Source: Paraspadella gotoi (lineage: Eukaryota; Chaetognatha). Taken from it: a stretch of DNA of 64,000 nucleotides. Positions 61,111-64,000 of this stretch are shown here, one piece after another. The notes below the pieces were generated by a model that saw nothing but the letters and a program-made list of their open reading frames with translations, made no database searches and was not told the origin of the DNA. The stretch spans positions 20,503,976 through 20,567,975 of the forward strand of contig CM119269.1 in assembly GCA_051294375.1 (NCBI GenBank). The letters are read 5' to 3'. The translations under genes and the position numbers were made by a program. Every line of letters begins with the position of its first letter. Within the stretch, counting starts at the first letter, position 1.

Positions 61111-61631
61111 TTTTATAAGGGTCGCAGTTTTTTTGGGGGTTTTTTTTCCCCCGTTTTTTGGTTGTATTTTTTTTTTTTTAAATACTAACATAAATTTGAC
61201 AGAATTTGTTCAGATTTTTTTAGGAAATTTTGCGAATAAACTTCATTGAAACGGAATAATTTAAATTAATTTAAATTAATTTAAATAATAATTTAAAAAA
61301 GCAAAGGTAAACCTTGAAACCGGAACTTGACTTGACGGACGACCGATAACCGACGTCACCAGACGTCGACTGGCGTCAATAGATTTCAACAGAAAAACAC
61401 AAACCCGCGTCAAAAAAAAAAAAAATAAAATAAAACTGAAAGCTAAAAAAAATTGTGAAGGCTTAAATTTTCTCCACTCTCCCCTGATGTTAGTGCAGTT
61501 ACGCTCGAAAGAGAAAAAATAAATTTTCCAACCAATAAATTCTTCGTCGCCACAAATCCAGCCAATCATCGTTTGAATCGGTCGAGCGAGCAATCTTAAC
61601 TCATGGGGCAGTCGATCGAGTGTTATAGTAA

Positions 61632-61668
<37 letters not shown>

Positions 61669-61940
61669 TGCATCTCAAACCGAACGTGAGTCGATACTGT
61701 CGGATGACTGCGTTGCTTGATGCGCGTGTTTACGTTTTTTTTAACTCCAATTAAGATGAATAAATAAAAAGAAAATACAAGGTTTAAAATTAAATCAAGA
61801 GATGACTTTCTGAAAAGAAGGCTTATGACAAAAGACGTCGGGGTAAATCTCTATCAGGCGCCGTCAACTGAACACTTTCGTTTTATTAAAATCATTTAAA
61901 AAATGTCTCTGAATAAATCGGTGACATTTCTTCCTCTCTC

Positions 61941-62010
<70 letters not shown>

Positions 62011-62039
62011 TTTTCTGGTGAGTGAGACTACTATTCTAT

Positions 62040-62230
62040 CTTCTGTGCTCCCTCAGCAGCAAGAGAACTTTCCCTGGCTTGGAACCAGGCTTGCGGATTT
62101 TCCAGGCCCCCGAGGCGGTTTACGCCCGTCCTCACGCTTTCCGCAAGGGTAGGTGCTATTGTGGATCGATCCCCGTACCTAATGGTCATGAACTGATGGT
62201 ATTAACTCAATGAACCAACGGGCTTATAGA
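62040..62230 (-). mobile_element. tRNA-derived SINE, copy 3
   Basis: Read on the - strand: head CGTTGGTTCATTGAGT (A box about 62205-62217), B box GGGGATCGATCC (62163-62174), body CCTTGCGGAAAGCGTGAGGA and tail with CTTGCTGCTGAGG. Same layout as 44278-44510, with different mutations, so an independent insertion of the same family. Confidence 0.8.
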
Positions 62231-63103
62231 TGGGGGAAGAACTTTTTGCAATGCTCGACTAACAGTAATGAAATCTAAAATAATGATTTCTCCTATTCTG
62301 ATGCGAGGTAAAACTAAAATACTGAAAATAAGTACTGCAAAGACGCCATCATCGAACAATGACAGTTGACACTTGTCTCGAACGCGTCAAATCACAAAAG
62401 CTCTCGCCTCGGACAGATTATCGCAAACGATTTTAAATGAGACTTATGACGTCGACGAGAAGAACCTTCGGCGCCTGGAACGACATTTAGAATTAGGGTG
62501 TCAAGGACAAGGGACGAAGGGGTGATGAGGGTGACGGTCTACTAGATTATGACAGTGAAGTTATTGTAATAAGATAATTGACTTAAAATGACTGTGAAAG
62601 ACATTATTTGTATATTTACGTCACGTCTCTGTCATAAGTAATATTACCATACATTTTAGTACTTAAAACCGAACTCGCTACGATATTTATTAAAAAAGTC
62701 AAGAAAATGTTGTCCTCTTTAAATAATAAATATCCTATCTTATCTTTATTCATTGAGACTTATCCTCTTCAAAGTGATCATCGCTGAAAGTGACCAAGCC
62801 GTCGACAAAAGGCGAACATCATCATCATTATTGTTCTCTTTTTGCCCATTCAACTTTTATGTTTGAGCCATTAATATCTCCTAATTATCGAGCGCTAATC
62901 GTTTAAAGAAAAAAGACTAATCTGATTTTTGAATGCGGGATTAACAATAGTGATCAAAAACGTTTTATCAAAAAAAAAAATCATTTTTATTCTCGAGACA
63001 AATTTAAATCTGACGTTTTATCATTTGGTTCAGTGACAGAAAAAAAAATTGAACATAAAAACAAAACGAAAGTGAAGAAACTAGAAAAGAAAACTTAGTG
63101 CGA

Positions 63104-63640
63104 AACCCAGTTTGAGCAAACAACGCCGGATCTACCCACGATCATTAGCGGTAAGCAGCTGATCAGATAATTAATTAAAATAATAAATAAACAAAATATT
63201 AAATAATATTATTTTTTATTTCAATTCAAAATCATTTTCCACTTTGTCTCAACTCTCAATCACAAAAAACAATTCCGCACAAAATTAATTAAAAAATTAA
63301 TTAATTGTAAAATAATTAATTACTAATTATCTAATTATAGCTAAAAAAGAAATCGCCAAAATCCATTCATGAGTAATTGGCGTTCAAAAGCTAAACGGGG
63401 GACGAACGAACGGACAGACAGTCAGACAGACAGACAGAGAGACGGACGGACGGACATAAATTTTTTTGAATCATTTATTTCATTAATAAATACAAAATAA
63501 ATTCGTTGTAAAAATTCCAACTTTGTCAATCTCGAATAATTTATCATAATTCAAATTCGGAATGATGTAAGATTTTTGTGGTGGGACCGACGGACCGACA
63601 AAGTGGATTATAGACCCGGAATCTGCTAAAACGTATTAAA
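63104..63640 (-). repeat. Interspersed repeat, right copy of an inverted pair
   Basis: In reverse complement it shows CACTTTGTCGG with TCCGTCGGTCC (63570-63605), GTCCGTCTGTC-type repeats (63405-63460), CCAATTACTCATGAATGG (63358-63375) and ATGATCGTGGGTAGATCCG with TTGTTTGCTCAAACT (63104-63150). Mirrors 58930-59725. Confidence 0.7.
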
Positions 63641-63790
63641 TATATATATATATATATATAATTATATATATATAATTATATATATTAATTATATATATAT
63701 ATATGCGCTCGATACTTTTCGAGAACAAAATTTTTGAGCTGCGGATTTTCTTTACGAGGCTCCAATAAGAATGGAACTTTAGGAGAGAGA

Positions 63791-63834
<44 letters not shown>

Positions 63835-64000
63835 ACAATTGCCATCATAATTCTTGCGATGTTTCTTTCAGACGATAAAAGAAATGAAAAAAGCTGACGA
63901 GCACCACGGCAACGTCAAATCACCGTTTTCGCCCATTTGAGCAATCCTAATTTTTACATTTTATGTTCTTTTTTCATTTTTAATTTTGTGTTTTTATTTT

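Larger units (their letters stand above)
61110..64000. other. Distal spacer, no gene seen
   Basis: AT-rich DNA with GA runs (61634-61664, 63782-63831), CT (61937-62001), the SINE, the right copy of the inverted repeat and an AT microsatellite (63640-63705). No coding segment recognised. Confidence 0.55.

Overview
The window is genomic DNA from an animal, most likely a bilaterian invertebrate. It has spliced genes with GT-AG introns, AT-rich intergenic DNA, many simple repeats (CT/GA, AAT, GATA, AAAG, CGN) and a tRNA-derived SINE. I cannot name the species. The assembly is poor: seventeen N gaps, three of them exactly 25 N, each bordering sequence that behaves like uncorrected long-read gap fill.

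Three genes can be read, all on the + strand. (1) 5065-47087 is a large gene (about 42 kb) for a FERM-FA-PDZ-PTP cytoplasmic tyrosine phosphatase, the PTPN4/PTPN3 (fly Ptpmeg) family. I recovered 18 coding exons whose splice phases mostly agree. Pieces of the FERM and PDZ domains are missing, probably in N gaps, and two PTP exons carry indels, one of them in the catalytic P-loop. (2) 49797-51608 is a six-exon gene for a 257-residue secreted protein with a pentraxin/LamG-like fold. (3) 53618-59827 is a probable seven-exon gene for a 307-residue, low-complexity protein with DRF, NRYG and RGG-like tracts. I do not recognise it; it is the best candidate for something undescribed.

Layout: 1-1700 intergenic; 1700-5690 CpG-rich promoter region containing a duplicated exon-1 block with ETS-like sites; 5690-47087 the phosphatase gene; 47088-49796 its 3' flank; 49797-51608 the pentraxin-like gene; 51609-53500 a spacer with a perfect 105-nt palindrome; 53507-59827 the novel gene; 58930-64000 inverted interspersed repeats, a SINE and simple repeats.

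The strangest part is 8747-28544. From 8747 to 11796 the + strand is almost free of C. It can be aligned by eye to clean sequence elsewhere in the window (exon 3 at 11801, exon 5 at 28821, intron ends at 8690 and 28570) if C has become A or been dropped. The first 2,047 nt reappear inverted at 12583-14629. The inversion continues as a G-depleted copy of 7350-8690, then dissolves into about 11.7 kb with no coding, repeat or microsatellite structure. I read this as one low-quality read inserted twice by a gap filler, not as biology. It means intron sizes and exon order here should not be trusted.
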